Part shown: positions 38,036-47,395 of the stretch, piece by piece
Layout: each line of letters begins with the position of its first letter
How positions within the stretch are numbered: the stretch's first letter is position 1
Assembly (NCBI RefSeq): GCF_017876405.1
Contig: NZ_JAGINW010000001.1
Span: 12,661,203 to 12,725,202, forward strand
Length of the DNA: 64,000 nt
Source: Kibdelosporangium banguiense
GTDB lineage: Bacteria; Actinomycetota; Actinomycetes; Mycobacteriales; Pseudonocardiaceae
Direction: 5' to 3'
Notes under the pieces: generated by a model
What the model was told of the DNA's origin: nothing
The model's database searches: none
Seen by the model: only the letters and a program-made list of their open reading frames with translations
Translations under genes and position numbers: made by a program

Positions 38036-38638
38036 TCAGCGGTCGCGCCTTATCCCTTCGATCATGTGGATCAGGGCCGTGAAAACCTCGGCGCCTGCCT
38101 TTTTGGGGTCACTGGCCTCGGCGATGATGGTGGCGCCCGCCGACAGCGAGGCGAACATCATCCGCGCGGTGACCTCGATCGGGATGTCGCCCAGCTCACC
38201 GGCCGCGATCAGCTGTTCCAGCACGCTGCGCACGATCCCGAAACTGAAGTGCTCCTCGGCCTCACGCCAGCGTTCGATGCCCATCACCACCGGCGCCTCG
38301 CGGATGACAAGCCGCTGGTAGGTGGGGTCCAGGCAGACGTTGATGTACTCCTGCACGCCTTTGAGCGCGCGTTCCCATGGCGAGGCCTCGCTGTCGATGG
38401 CCTTTTTCAGCTGGGTCATCGTGCGGGTCTCGACCTGGTTGAAGGCCGCCTCGAACAACGCCTGCTTGCCGCTGAAGTGGTGGTACAGCGCGCCTTTGGT
38501 GACCCTCGCGCGCTTGACGATCGCGTCCAGCGAGGTGCTGGCGTACCCGTTGCGGGTGAACAGGTCGGTGGCGCAATCGACCAGCGCCTGCTTGGTGGAC
38601 TCGGAGTAGTCCGAGCGCCTGGACCGCATCATCGGCAT
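38036..38638 (-). CDS. TetR-family transcriptional regulator
   Basis: A 200-aa repressor-type protein. The N-terminal helix-turn-helix spans about residues 14-60 (TKQALVDCATDLFTRNGYAS...VTKGALYHHFSGKQALFEAAF), followed by an all-helical effector domain. ATG 38638 is taken as start (38632 is equally possible); the open frame upstream translates operator DNA. Two near-identical palindromes lie in the divergent promoter region, the classic autoregulation layout. The ligand is unknown, perhaps a substrate of the neighbouring LLM and SDR enzymes. Confidence 0.92.
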   Translation of the reverse strand: MPMMRSRRSDYSESTKQALVDCATDLFTRNGYASTSLDAIVKRARVTKGALYHHFSGKQALFEAAFNQVETRTMTQLKKAIDSEASPWERALKGVQEYINVCLDPTYQRLVIREAPVVMGIERWREAEEHFSFGIVRSVLEQLIAAGELGDIPIEVTARMMFASLSAGATIIAEASDPKKAGAEVFTALIHMIEGIRRDR

Positions 38639-38654
38639 TCTCACAACGATAGGA

Positions 38655-38669
38655 CATACCGTCGGTACG
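38655..38669. promoter_or_regulatory. TetR operator site 1
   Basis: CATACCGTCGGTACG is a 15-bp near-perfect dyad (six of seven arm pairs) 16 bp upstream of the TetR start codon. It matches site 2 closely and is probably used for autorepression. Confidence 0.7.
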
Positions 38670-38697
38670 TACTCATGGTATGTTGGCCGTGTCGGGA

Positions 38698-38712
38698 CAT
38701 ACCGACGGTATG
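38698..38712. promoter_or_regulatory. TetR operator site 2
   Basis: CATACCGACGGTATG is a perfect dyad around a single central base, 44 bp upstream of the divergent 165-aa gene. The spacing to site 1 is 43 bp centre to centre, about four helical turns, placing both on one DNA face. Confidence 0.72.
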
Positions 38713-38756
38713 CCGCAGACCAGCGGTACGACCAGGTCACGGCCAGGGGAGCTGAC

Positions 38757-39254
38757 ATGAGCTGGAGCGATTACTACGAGCGCCGCGACGCACTCGACTC
38801 GGTACTCGTCCGGGCCGAGCGGAATCCCGCCGGCCCGCTGCCCCATTCACCGATGTTCGACGGGCCCGCCGATCTGCTGCTGGCCCTGCACTACAGATGG
38901 ACGCTCAAACTCACCGGCAGCCTCGGGATGGCGCTGGCCGAGACCGAGCGGGACGCGTCTATCGACCTCGTGGACGCCGTCTCTGACGCCTGGCGCAAGA
39001 CGATCGCCGACAACCGGACTCTGCACGCCGTACTCGACGCGCACGCCGAGCGGTACGAGGCCCTGATCCCCAAGCTGCAAGCCGAACAGCGCACGCTGGC
39101 GCTCGCCGCCGGGCTCGCCGAGCCGCACGAGCCGGCCGAGGAGATCACCCGGGTCGGCGTGGCTTTCCTGGCGTTGCTCCGAACGGCGGCAAAGAAGCCG
39201 GCTCGTCGCTGCAGCCAGGTGGAACTCATCCGGAGGCTCGTCGCGAGCGCTTAG
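38757..39254 (+). CDS. Conserved hypothetical protein in TetR-controlled locus
   Basis: A 165-aa, mostly helical, soluble protein. It contains MSWSDYYERRDALDSVL, FDGPADLLLALHYRWTLKL and DAWRKTIADNRTLHAVLDAHAERY. I recognise it only as a conserved actinobacterial protein; I know no function. The start is ATG 38757 with GGGGAGCTGAC upstream. It is followed at 19 bp by an SDR gene, and both are probably repressed by the divergent TetR through the two operators. Confidence 0.8.
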   Translation: MSWSDYYERRDALDSVLVRAERNPAGPLPHSPMFDGPADLLLALHYRWTLKLTGSLGMALAETERDASIDLVDAVSDAWRKTIADNRTLHAVLDAHAERYEALIPKLQAEQRTLALAAGLAEPHEPAEEITRVGVAFLALLRTAAKKPARRCSQVELIRRLVASA

Positions 39255-39273
39255 CGCGGCATATTCTCGCCTG

Positions 39274-40182
39274 ATGGCGAACTGGTCCGAGGCAGACATC
39301 CCTGACCAGAGCGGGCGGACGGTGCTGATCACCGGGGCCAACTCGGGGCTCGGTCTCCGCAGCGCGAAAGTGTTGGCGGGAATGGGAGCCCGCGTGCTGC
39401 TCGCGTGCCGCAATCCCGAGCGGGGACGTGCGGCCGCAGTGCAGGCAGGCAGCCGGGCCGAGTTCGTCGAGCTCGACCTGTCGGATCTGGCCTCGGTCCG
39501 GAAGGCCGCGGCCGAGGTGCGTGAGCGTACCGACGACAGGCTCGACATCCTGATGAACAACGCCGGTGTGATGGGCACGCCGTTCACCAGGACCACAGAC
39601 GGGTTCGAGCTGCAGTTCGGCGTGAACCACCTGGGGCACGCGGCTTTGACGTGGCTGCTGATGCCCGCGCTGCACGGCGCCCGGGTGATCACCGTGTCCA
39701 GCCAGGCCGCCAGAAGCCCGGGTCTCAATCTGGACGACCCCAATTTCGAACGCCGCCGGTACTCGATGGCCGTGGCCTATGCCCAGTCCAAGCTGGCCAA
39801 CCTGATCTGGATGGTCGAGCTGGACCGGCGGGCCAGGGCAGCGGGCCGCGCCCTGATCAGCGCGGGCGGCCACCCCGGTATGACCGACACGAGCCTGGTC
39901 GGCAACTCGATGAGATCGTGGCACAACAAGACCGTGGAATCGATCATGGTGTGGGGATCACACCTGGTCTGCCAGTCGGTCGAGGTCGGCGCCCTGCCCC
40001 AGCTGTACGCGGCCACCGCGCCCGACGTGCGGGGCGGCGACTACTTCGCTCCGAAGTGGGTGATGCAGATGTTCGGCCCGCCGGTCCGGGTGCTGCCCAG
40101 AGCCGCCGCCCGCAACGAGGAGCTGGGACGACGGCTCTGGGAGGTCACTGCCGAACTGACCGGCGTCACACCGGATTTCTAG
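39274..40182 (+). CDS. Short-chain dehydrogenase/reductase
   Basis: A 302-aa classical SDR of the retinol-dehydrogenase-like group. It shows the cofactor motif TGANSGLG (~20-27), ELDLSDLASV, NNAGVMG, the catalytic Ser in ITVSSQAAR, and the YxxxK motif in VAYAQSKLAN. The substrate is unknown. It lies in an operon with the 165-aa protein and is convergent with the M14 carboxypeptidase, overlapping it by 17 bp at the 3' ends. Confidence 0.92.
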   Translation: MANWSEADIPDQSGRTVLITGANSGLGLRSAKVLAGMGARVLLACRNPERGRAAAVQAGSRAEFVELDLSDLASVRKAAAEVRERTDDRLDILMNNAGVMGTPFTRTTDGFELQFGVNHLGHAALTWLLMPALHGARVITVSSQAARSPGLNLDDPNFERRRYSMAVAYAQSKLANLIWMVELDRRARAAGRALISAGGHPGMTDTSLVGNSMRSWHNKTVESIMVWGSHLVCQSVEVGALPQLYAATAPDVRGGDYFAPKWVMQMFGPPVRVLPRAAARNEELGRRLWEVTAELTGVTPDF

Positions 40183-42715
40183 TCGCACTCCAGTAGACCG
40201 CGTTGGCGACCTGGGCGTACAAGCCCTTGGGATGCGCACGGAACAACGGCTCCGTACCGAACATGACCACCCGGGCGCCACGCTCATCGGTGCCCGACAC
40301 GACCACAGCCTGACCACTTGCCGCGGCGGGACCGCCCGTGCCGTCCTCGTTGGCACGCCAGTGCCCAGCAGCCAACGGGTTTCCGGTGGCGTAACGCTGT
40401 TCGACGGTCACGCCCGCGCCGAGACCCGTGAACCACTGCGGTGCGTACACAAAGGACTGCGGCAGAGCGTCCGCGCCGACCGGGCCGTTGGCGTTGACCA
40501 CATTCACGATCCCGTTCGCATCTGCGCGACCGGCGACCGCGGTCACCTGCAGCAGACCCGCATCGGCGTTGAACTTCGAACCGGTGGCGCCACGCGTGAT
40601 CACGCCACCACGTGCCGCGAAAGCGTCCACGGCGGCCTTCGCGGCCGGGTTGAGCTGGTCGTACCTGATCCCCGACGAGGCGATCAGCACATCCACCCGG
40701 GACAGGTCGAAGCCGTCGTTCAGCACCGCCGTGGACACCGGCCGGACTTCAAAGCCCATGTCCCGCAACGCGAACAGCTCATCGGCGGCCACCGCCGCCG
40801 CGATCGTGGGCCGCCGCAGGACGCTCCCGGGCGCACCGGCCGGAGCAAGGCTGAATCGCACGCCGTACCGATCGGCGACCTGGATCGCGGCGACCCTGGC
40901 CGAAGCCGGGACGATCACCGAACCGTTGACCCGCCTGCGCAATTCGATACCGCGGCCGAGCAGGTCGTTGACCGCGGCCGCGTCCTTGCCGTCCCGCACA
41001 GTGATCGCGAGGTCCTGGCCGGGTGCCGCGTCCACGCCACCGGTCGGTGACGCCGTCACTACAGGCTTGCTGGAAACCCGCAGGTCACCGCCCTGAATGA
41101 TGTCCACGGAGGCACCCCACAGCAGGCGGTGGCTCCAGCCGGAGATGTCGTACATGACCTCGGCGCTCGCCGAGACGTCCCGGCCCTGCTCCAGCATCAC
41201 GTTGGCCAGTGCCCGTTTCGGCTGGTGCATGTCCACGATGTACGACCCAGCCGGATAGGTCCGGCCGGCCAGTGAGAACGGCCGATCTGCCTGCCGCACA
41301 CGGACATCGTGCGCCACAAGCTGGTCCACCAGCCTGGCCGCAGCCGCGCCGGATCGCTGCGTCGGACCTGCCGGAAGCACGTACGCACGCGGGAACTTCG
41401 TGGTGAACCGGTCCTCCGGCCCGAAACCGGGTACGAAACCGTCCGGGATGTAGCGCTGCGCCTCACCGGCGGCGCCGCGGCGGAAGATCTCGATCTGATT
41501 GGCGATCAGCGCACTCCGGTTCGCCTCCACATAGGACAAGCTGGCCTTCATGCTCGCCTCGGAGACGTCGGTGTTGATCGCCGAGCGGCGGCGCAACTCG
41601 GTCTCCGGCAAGGTGTTGTACGCGTCGTTGTTGACCCGCTGCGGGATCTCGATGGTGTACGAGATCGCGCCGTGGAACATCGAGTACTGCGCGGTGTAGA
41701 TCGGCGCCCAGCCGTCCCATTCGCCGGGCGGGTAGTCCCGGAACGGGATCTGTGTGTTCTGGGCCTCGGGGTAGCCCAGCGCCTTGACGGCCTGCTCGAT
41801 CTTGAGGCCGTTCTCCCAGCCGTGCTTGATGTACAGGTCGAAGTCGTAGTTCTGGCCGTGCGGCGGGCCGGTCGGCTCGATCAGCGTGCCGTCGACGTAG
41901 CCGTGCTCGTCGAGCATCAGCACGGGCTGGGTCGTCTTGACGATGTCGCGCATCGCGATGCCTTCCGGCTGCGACGAGGTGACGAAGTCCCGGTTGAGGT
42001 CGAAGCCGTTGGCGTTCACCCGGGTACCGGCGTTGCGGCCGTCCGGGTTGGCCGTGACGTTGAAGTAGATCCGGTTGTCGCGCAACAGATCCAGGGCCTT
42101 GCGGTCCTTGGTGGTGGCCAGGTAGTCGATCTGGCGCAGCGCGGCGTCGGTGCCTTCCCACTCGTTGCCGTGGATGTTGTTGTTGATCCAGACCGGCGTC
42201 TTGTACTCCCGCGCAAGCTGGCGGTCACGGGCCGCGGCGGCCGGATCGTTCTCGATCTTGTCGCGCCACCGCTCCTGTTGGCGGGTCTCCGACGCGCGCT
42301 CGGGCGCGGTCAGCGTGACCAGGTAGAGGTCACGGCCGAGGCCGGACTGGCCGACGACCTCGACCGAGATGCGGTTGCTCTTGGCCTGCAACGCGTTCAG
42401 CCTGGGTGCGATCGCGTGGTACGGGGTCAGCCCGAGCTTGATCGACTTGTCGGCCGGGTCCTCGGGATAGACCCGCAGCCGGGTCGTGCGCGGATACCCT
42501 TCCCGCGTACCGGACTTGTTCTCCCCCAACGCGGAACGCGCCGCGATGGACGGCGGGTCGACGGCGGCGACCTCGTTGCGCTCGGGGCCGTTGCCAGGCT
42601 CCTCCCCCTTGCTGCCGGGCGGTGGCGCGGCGACGGCAGCCGGGGCCAGGGTCATGACGGTGAGCAGCGATAACGCCGATGCGGTGAGCAATCTGCCAAC
42701 CGGACGAATCTGCAC
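40166..42715 (-). CDS. Secreted M14 zinc carboxypeptidase
   Basis: An 849-aa exported peptidase. The signal peptide covers ~1-35 (LLTASALSLLTVMTLAPAAVAA). The M14 domain spans ~85-430, with the zinc HxxE in NNIHGNEWEG, substrate-binding NPDGRNAGTR and NGFDLNRDF, a further His in LDEHGYVDG and the catalytic Glu in ISYTIEIPQR. The C-terminal ~400 residues lack catalytic motifs and look like beta-rich and alpha/beta accessory domains (e.g. RVDVLIASSGIRYDQL). GTG 42715 is preferred because GGGAGG precedes it; an upstream ATG lacks a ribosome site. It probably degrades extracellular peptides. Confidence 0.9.
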   Translation of the reverse strand: MQIRPVGRLLTASALSLLTVMTLAPAAVAAPPPGSKGEEPGNGPERNEVAAVDPPSIAARSALGENKSGTREGYPRTTRLRVYPEDPADKSIKLGLTPYHAIAPRLNALQAKSNRISVEVVGQSGLGRDLYLVTLTAPERASETRQQERWRDKIENDPAAAARDRQLAREYKTPVWINNNIHGNEWEGTDAALRQIDYLATTKDRKALDLLRDNRIYFNVTANPDGRNAGTRVNANGFDLNRDFVTSSQPEGIAMRDIVKTTQPVLMLDEHGYVDGTLIEPTGPPHGQNYDFDLYIKHGWENGLKIEQAVKALGYPEAQNTQIPFRDYPPGEWDGWAPIYTAQYSMFHGAISYTIEIPQRVNNDAYNTLPETELRRRSAINTDVSEASMKASLSYVEANRSALIANQIEIFRRGAAGEAQRYIPDGFVPGFGPEDRFTTKFPRAYVLPAGPTQRSGAAAARLVDQLVAHDVRVRQADRPFSLAGRTYPAGSYIVDMHQPKRALANVMLEQGRDVSASAEVMYDISGWSHRLLWGASVDIIQGGDLRVSSKPVVTASPTGGVDAAPGQDLAITVRDGKDAAAVNDLLGRGIELRRRVNGSVIVPASARVAAIQVADRYGVRFSLAPAGAPGSVLRRPTIAAAVAADELFALRDMGFEVRPVSTAVLNDGFDLSRVDVLIASSGIRYDQLNPAAKAAVDAFAARGGVITRGATGSKFNADAGLLQVTAVAGRADANGIVNVVNANGPVGADALPQSFVYAPQWFTGLGAGVTVEQRYATGNPLAAGHWRANEDGTGGPAAASGQAVVVSGTDERGARVVMFGTEPLFRAHPKGLYAQVANAVYWSATRNPV

Positions 42716-42787
42716 GAAAGCACCTCCCAGTGGGTGCGAGTAGTCAGCCAACTGGGAGGTGCGGGTGTCAACCGCCGATCGTCGTGC

Positions 42788-44293
42788 CTAGAACGGCATC
42801 TGCCGGGAGTGCAGTTGTTTCACCAGTTCGTCACGGCGTTTCCGGTCGATCTGCGGGGCGTCCAGCGCGAGCCCGCTCTGCGGGCCGCAAGCCACGTCCT
42901 TGGCCGGGAGGGTGCCGTTGACCAGGAACGTCGTCGCGATGTCGGACACGCAAGCGTTGTCGGTGAACAGGTACGTGCCGTGCCCGCCCTGATCAGCGGT
43001 CACCAGCTTGGCCCGGTTGCCCATCGCGGCCCGCATCGCGACGGCCCCGACAAGCGGCGTCGCAGGGTCACGCAGGTTCTGGGTCAGCAGCACGTTGCTC
43101 GGGCCACGGTCGGTGATCCGGACCCGCGGCTCGATCGGCTCGGTCGGCCAGAACGCGCAGGGCCAGATGTTCGAGGGCAGGCCGTTGGTGATCGGGTACT
43201 TCTTCTTGTCGCTGAGCACCTGCCACTGGTGCAGGCCGATGCTGCCTGGCCAGTCCGCGTCGCCGCAGACGATGCCCCACAGCGTCGCCGGGAACGACTG
43301 GTCGAGCGGCGGAATCTCCACCGGGTCCGGGTTGCCCCGCACCAGGCTCTGCATGATTGCGGCCAGTTGCTCGAAGGCGGCGTCGAAATACATCGAGCCA
43401 CGGGTCTGCGCCCGCAGATTGTTCCCGGTCCAGATACCGATCGCAGCGGTGTCCAGCTTCTTGGCCAGGTTCAGATAGGTGTCGCGGACGGCCTTGGGGG
43501 TCGCACCGAGTTCATAGGTCGCGTTGCGTTCCGCGGCCCATTTCGCGAAGTCCTCGAAACGCTCCTCGGTCGCCGGGCCCCATGCCTGCCAGACGGTCCG
43601 CCACACGTCCCGCGGATCGACCACGCTGTCCAGCAGGATCCGGTCGGAGCGCTGCGGGAACATCGTCGTGTAGACGGCACCCAAGTAGGAGCCGTACGAG
43701 ACACCGAAGTACGAGATCTTCCGTTCACCCAGCGCGGCCCGGATCATGTCCATGTCGCGGGCGGTGTTCGCAGTGGTGACGTACGGCAGCCGTGCGCCTG
43801 AGTGCTCAAAGCACTGCTTGGCTATCTGTTTGGCGTAGGCCACCGACCCGGTGATGTCCCCGTTCGGTGCCGGATACGGCAGGACCTTCGTCGGATCCTG
43901 CTGTTCAGGCGTGAGCGCGCAGGTGTTGGGCGCGCTCTGCCCGGTCCCACGCGGGTCGAACCCGATCAGGTCATAGGCATCGGTCACGCTGCGTGGCGCC
44001 AGCTGAGCGATCGGCACGGGCAGATCGCGCCCGGCCCCGCCGGGACCACCCGGGTTGAGCAGCAACACCCCTCGGCGCCGGGCGGGGTCGCCGGACTTCT
44101 TCCGGGACACCGCGATATCGATCTTGGTGCCACCGGGCTTGCGGTAGTCGAGCGGGACGCTGACCTTGGCGCATTCCAGCGGCAGGTCGGCGCAGGGTTG
44201 CCACTGCAGGCCCGTGGGCGCGGCAGTGGCGGTCGACGGTGTGACGAGCGTTCCCGCGATCAAGGCGCTCAACGCCAAGACGAGTGGCCGCAT
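42788..44293 (-). CDS. Secreted S33-type alpha/beta hydrolase (tripeptidyl aminopeptidase-like)
   Basis: A 501-aa exported serine hydrolase. It has a signal peptide (~1-25, LVLALSALIAGTLVTPSTATAA), an oxyanion region LLLNPGGPGGAG, the nucleophile elbow GVSYGSYLG, the Asp in RDPATPLVGA and the His in QGGHGTYL. The C-terminal TAP-like domain with NACVSDIATTFLVNGTLPAKDVAC is typical of Streptomyces SlpD/Tap-like peptidases. ATG 44293 has a strong GGGGAGGAGAG site. It is divergent from lipA. Confidence 0.9.
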   Translation of the reverse strand: MRPLVLALSALIAGTLVTPSTATAAPTGLQWQPCADLPLECAKVSVPLDYRKPGGTKIDIAVSRKKSGDPARRRGVLLLNPGGPGGAGRDLPVPIAQLAPRSVTDAYDLIGFDPRGTGQSAPNTCALTPEQQDPTKVLPYPAPNGDITGSVAYAKQIAKQCFEHSGARLPYVTTANTARDMDMIRAALGERKISYFGVSYGSYLGAVYTTMFPQRSDRILLDSVVDPRDVWRTVWQAWGPATEERFEDFAKWAAERNATYELGATPKAVRDTYLNLAKKLDTAAIGIWTGNNLRAQTRGSMYFDAAFEQLAAIMQSLVRGNPDPVEIPPLDQSFPATLWGIVCGDADWPGSIGLHQWQVLSDKKKYPITNGLPSNIWPCAFWPTEPIEPRVRITDRGPSNVLLTQNLRDPATPLVGAVAMRAAMGNRAKLVTADQGGHGTYLFTDNACVSDIATTFLVNGTLPAKDVACGPQSGLALDAPQIDRKRRDELVKQLHSRQMPF

Positions 44294-44401
44294 TTCTCTC
44301 CTCCCCAGGAGTTTCGTCGAGTGACCACCGCAGGCTATGGATTCCCAGGAAACGGCCACATCCTCCCCAGGGACGTCCCTTTCCCCTAGGGGATGTGGTT
44401 G

Positions 44402-44426
44402 TGCCCCCAACGTGGCTTTCGGGGCA
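44402..44426. repeat. Half-copy of the 34079 hairpin repeat
   Basis: TGCCCCCAACGTGGCTTTCG plus GGGCA matches the left arm of the 34079 hairpin at 23 of 25 positions. The partner arm is missing, but TGCCCC/GGGGCA ends still allow a small hairpin. It lies in the lipA upstream region. Confidence 0.6.
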
Positions 44427-44473
44427 CCCCACCTTCGCGTGACGCCGGACACGTCTGGACAGGGCGTAACCTG

Positions 44474-45481
44474 ATGTCTGTGACTGTGGCGCCGGAAGGA
44501 CGAAAGCTGCTGCGTGTGGAGGTCCGCAACAGCCAGACGCCGATCGAGAAGAAGCCGCCGTGGATCAAGACCAAGGCGCGGATGGGCCCGGAGTACACCG
44601 AGCTGAAAAGCCTGGTGCGGCGCGAGGGTCTGCACACGGTGTGTGAGGAGGCCGGCTGCCCCAACATCTACGAGTGTTGGGAGGACCGCGAGGCCACGTT
44701 CCTCATCGGTGGCGACCAGTGCACCCGCCGCTGTGACTTCTGCCAGATCGACACCGGCAAGCCCGCCGCGCTCGACCGCGAGGAGCCACGCAAGGTAGCC
44801 GAGTCCGTCCAGGCGATGGGTCTGCGCTACTCGACCGTCACCGGCGTCGCCCGCGACGACCTCGAAGACGGCGGTGCGTGGCTCTACGCGGAGACCGTGC
44901 GCCAGATCCACGCGATGAACCCCGGCACCGGTGTCGAACTTCTCATCCCGGATTTCAACGCCGACCCCGCGCAGCTCGACGAGGTCTTCGGATCGCGTCC
45001 GGAGGTGCTCGCGCACAACCTGGAGACCGTGCCGCGGATCTTCAAGCGCATCCGGCCGGGATTCCGCTACGAGCGCTCCCTCGAAGTGATCACCAAGGCC
45101 CGCGCGGCAGGCCTGGTCACCAAGTCCAACCTGATCCTGGGCATGGGCGAGACGCCGGAAGAAGTCACCGAGGCCCTGCGTGACCTGCACGAAGCCGGCA
45201 CCGACATCGTCACGATCACCCAGTACCTGCGGCCGTCGCCCCGCCACCACCCGATCGACCGCTGGGTCAAGCCCGAGGAGTTCGTGCAGCACAAAGAGGC
45301 AGCCGAAGAGATCGGATTCGCCGGCGTGATGGCCGGGCCCCTGGTGCGTTCGTCGTACCGCGCGGGCCGCCTGTACGCCCAGGCAATGGCCCACCGCGGC
45401 GAAATCGTGCCCGAACACCTGGCCCATCTCGCTGAGCAGGGCCCGGCCAGCCAGGAGATCGGCTCGCTGCTGTCCAGGTAA
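44474..45481 (+). CDS. lipA: Lipoyl synthase
   Basis: A 335-aa radical SAM enzyme that inserts two sulfurs into octanoyl groups on lipoyl domains. It carries both clusters: the auxiliary-cluster cysteines in [13 protein letters not shown] and the radical [14 protein letters not shown]. The C-terminal SSYRAG serine motif is also present (RSSYRAGRL). The ATG at 44474 is chosen (GTG 44480 is possible); the open frame upstream runs through the repeat. It is separated from lipB by ~8 kb of accessory genes. Confidence 0.96.
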   Translation: MSVTVAPEGRKLLRVEVRNSQTPIEKKPPWIKTKARMGPEYTELKSLVRREGLHTVCEEAGCPNIYECWEDREATFLIGGDQCTRRCDFCQIDTGKPAALDREEPRKVAESVQAMGLRYSTVTGVARDDLEDGGAWLYAETVRQIHAMNPGTGVELLIPDFNADPAQLDEVFGSRPEVLAHNLETVPRIFKRIRPGFRYERSLEVITKARAAGLVTKSNLILGMGETPEEVTEALRDLHEAGTDIVTITQYLRPSPRHHPIDRWVKPEEFVQHKEAAEEIGFAGVMAGPLVRSSYRAGRLYAQAMAHRGEIVPEHLAHLAEQGPASQEIGSLLSR

Positions 45482-45579
45482 TGTGTTCCTCAAGACATTG
45501 GGGGCACGTCCGTGGAACCTGAGCGCTGGGACAGGCGTCTTTCCTGGGCGATAAGCCCGAGTTTGGGGAGGACATTCCA

Positions 45580-46260
45580 GTGGCCTTGGTGAGCGACGTT
45601 CTTGACTGGCTGGCGGCCCTGCCACAGCCCGCCCTTGTCGGTGCGACAGGCGGGTTGATCCTGCTGGAATGCACCATCGGGCTGGGCTTCATCGCGCCAG
45701 GTGAGGCCGGCCTGCTGGTCGCGTCCACCACGGTCTCCAGCGGCCCGGACGGCTTCTCCCTGACCAGGTTCCTGGTCCTGTGGGCCGTGGTCACGGTCGC
45801 CGCGGCGATCGGTGACTCGATCGGCTATGCGATCGGCCGCAGGTTCGGCCCCTCGCTGCGAGAGACCAAACTGATCCAGAAATACGGCGCGGAAGGCTGG
45901 GACAAGACCACCGGCATCCTGCGTAAACGCGGCGCCTGGGCGGTGTTCTTCGGCCGGTGGCTGCCAGTCGTGCGGACGTTGATGCCCGCCGCCGCAGGCA
46001 CCGCGGGCCTGCCGTACCGCAAGTTCCTGCCCGCTGCCATGCTCGGCGCGGCCAGCTGGTCACTCGTGCACATCTCGATCGGCGCGGCAATGGGCAAAGC
46101 CGCCAAGGAAATCGAGAAGTACCTCAACACCGGCGGCCTGATCGTGGTGGCCGGGCTGGTCCTGGCCGGCTTCATCGTGTTCACCATCCGCAAGCGCAAG
46201 AAGGCGAAGGCCAAAGCCGCCGCAGCCGACGCCGCCCCGGAGACCATCCCGGCCGACTGA
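45580..46260 (+). CDS. DedA-family membrane protein
   Basis: A 226-aa polytopic protein of the DedA/VTT superfamily, implicated in lipid-carrier recycling and membrane homeostasis. It has the conserved E/GLGFIAPGEAGL re-entrant loop, GDSIGYAIGRRFG and the signature FFGRWLPVVRTLMPAAAG with its essential Arg, then a basic Lys/Ala C-terminus. GTG 45580. A short intergenic gap upstream contains the partial repeat CATTGGGGGCAC (45496-45507). Confidence 0.92.
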   Translation: MALVSDVLDWLAALPQPALVGATGGLILLECTIGLGFIAPGEAGLLVASTTVSSGPDGFSLTRFLVLWAVVTVAAAIGDSIGYAIGRRFGPSLRETKLIQKYGAEGWDKTTGILRKRGAWAVFFGRWLPVVRTLMPAAAGTAGLPYRKFLPAAMLGAASWSLVHISIGAAMGKAAKEIEKYLNTGGLIVVAGLVLAGFIVFTIRKRKKAKAKAAAADAAPETIPAD

Positions 46261-46269
46261 CCCTGCGTT

Positions 46270-47307
46270 TCACGAAATAACAGTGACTGCTCCGACTGTC
46301 ACCCCGTCCAGTTCTTTGAGGAATGCGGCCCCGAATGCGGTCGCGGGGGTCTGGGCGCCGGGTTTCACGCTGCCGATCTGGGTTGCGATTCGGACGACGG
46401 CGTCGGCGGTGATGGAGTAGGAGTTCGGGGTGGTCAGCGTGGCGGTGGCGGTGCGGCCGTCGGCGTCACGGACTTCGCCCCAGAATTCGGCGCGAGAGCC
46501 GGCGCGGCGCTTCTCTCCTGGGCCGCTGATGAGGCCGACGATGCTCTTGCCGATCCGTTGGGCCAGTGCGGTTTTCATCACGGGTGCGAACAACTGCTGG
46601 CCCCGGCCAAGGAAAACGGCCGGGATCGGCAGGTAGATGTGTGTCGTGATGTTGGGGATGCCGGTCGACCGGTACGCCGTCGACACGTCACCCCACGGCA
46701 AGGAAAGCACTGTTTTCGGCCCTGACGCAAAGAACGCCGTCGGCGTCGAGTGTCCGATCGGGACAGTCACGATCTTGCCGTCCACCCGGGCCTGGCCGCC
46801 GGTCCCCATGCCTTCGACAGTCGTGCGCAGGGTGCCGCCGCTGAGACCTCCGCCAGCCAGGAACGCCAGCTTCAGATGCGTCGCACCCGGCAACGCCCCT
46901 GCCAGCATCGCGGCCAGGCAATCACTTGGCACGACATCGAACCCGGCTCCCGGCAGCAGCACGACGCCCTTGTCGGCTGCCTCCTCCGACCTGGCGAAGA
47001 TCGCCTCGTACACGTCGATCTCGCCGGTTACGTCCAGATAGTGCGTCCCTGTCGCCAGGCACGCGTCCACCATCGGTTTCGACGTCGCCGAGAACGGTCC
47101 CGCACAGTGTGCGACCGCGTCGACGCCGTCCAGGTGTTGTGAGGCCTTCGAAAGATCGAAGATCCGGTACTCCAGGCCGAGCTCCCCCGCCAGCTCCCGG
47201 ACCTTCGGGTTCCGCCCGGCCAGCACCGGCCGCTCACCCCGCCGCACCGCCAGCCGCGCGACAAGCTCGCCGGTGTAACCGTTCGCCCCGTACACCATCC
47301 ACGTCAT
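46270..47307 (-). CDS. Saccharopine dehydrogenase-like NAD(P)-binding protein
   Basis: A 345-aa oxidoreductase-like protein with an N-terminal Rossmann fold (MTWMVYGANGYTGELVARLAV, then RPVLAGRNPKVRELAGEL), AHCAGPFS and ATGTHYLDVTGEIDVYE, the pattern of trans-acting enoyl reductase/saccharopine dehydrogenase-like proteins. The reaction is unknown; relatives in mycobacteria act in lipid metabolism. ATG 47307. It follows the ATPase-HNH cassette on the same strand after ~90 bp but looks unrelated to it. Confidence 0.88.
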   Translation of the reverse strand: MTWMVYGANGYTGELVARLAVRRGERPVLAGRNPKVRELAGELGLEYRIFDLSKASQHLDGVDAVAHCAGPFSATSKPMVDACLATGTHYLDVTGEIDVYEAIFARSEEAADKGVVLLPGAGFDVVPSDCLAAMLAGALPGATHLKLAFLAGGGLSGGTLRTTVEGMGTGGQARVDGKIVTVPIGHSTPTAFFASGPKTVLSLPWGDVSTAYRSTGIPNITTHIYLPIPAVFLGRGQQLFAPVMKTALAQRIGKSIVGLISGPGEKRRAGSRAEFWGEVRDADGRTATATLTTPNSYSITADAVVRIATQIGSVKPGAQTPATAFGAAFLKELDGVTVGAVTVIS

Positions 47308-47395
47308 ACCCAGCACATTACCGCCGGGTAGCGAAGTTCTCGCGGTGACGAAGAGCCCAGTCACGGAACGTACGGGCGGGCCTACCGGAAAACCA

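Noticed and set aside
47308-47395. Retron association of the HNH-ATPase cassette
   Set aside because: No reverse transcriptase gene or msr/msd-like inverted repeats flank the pair.
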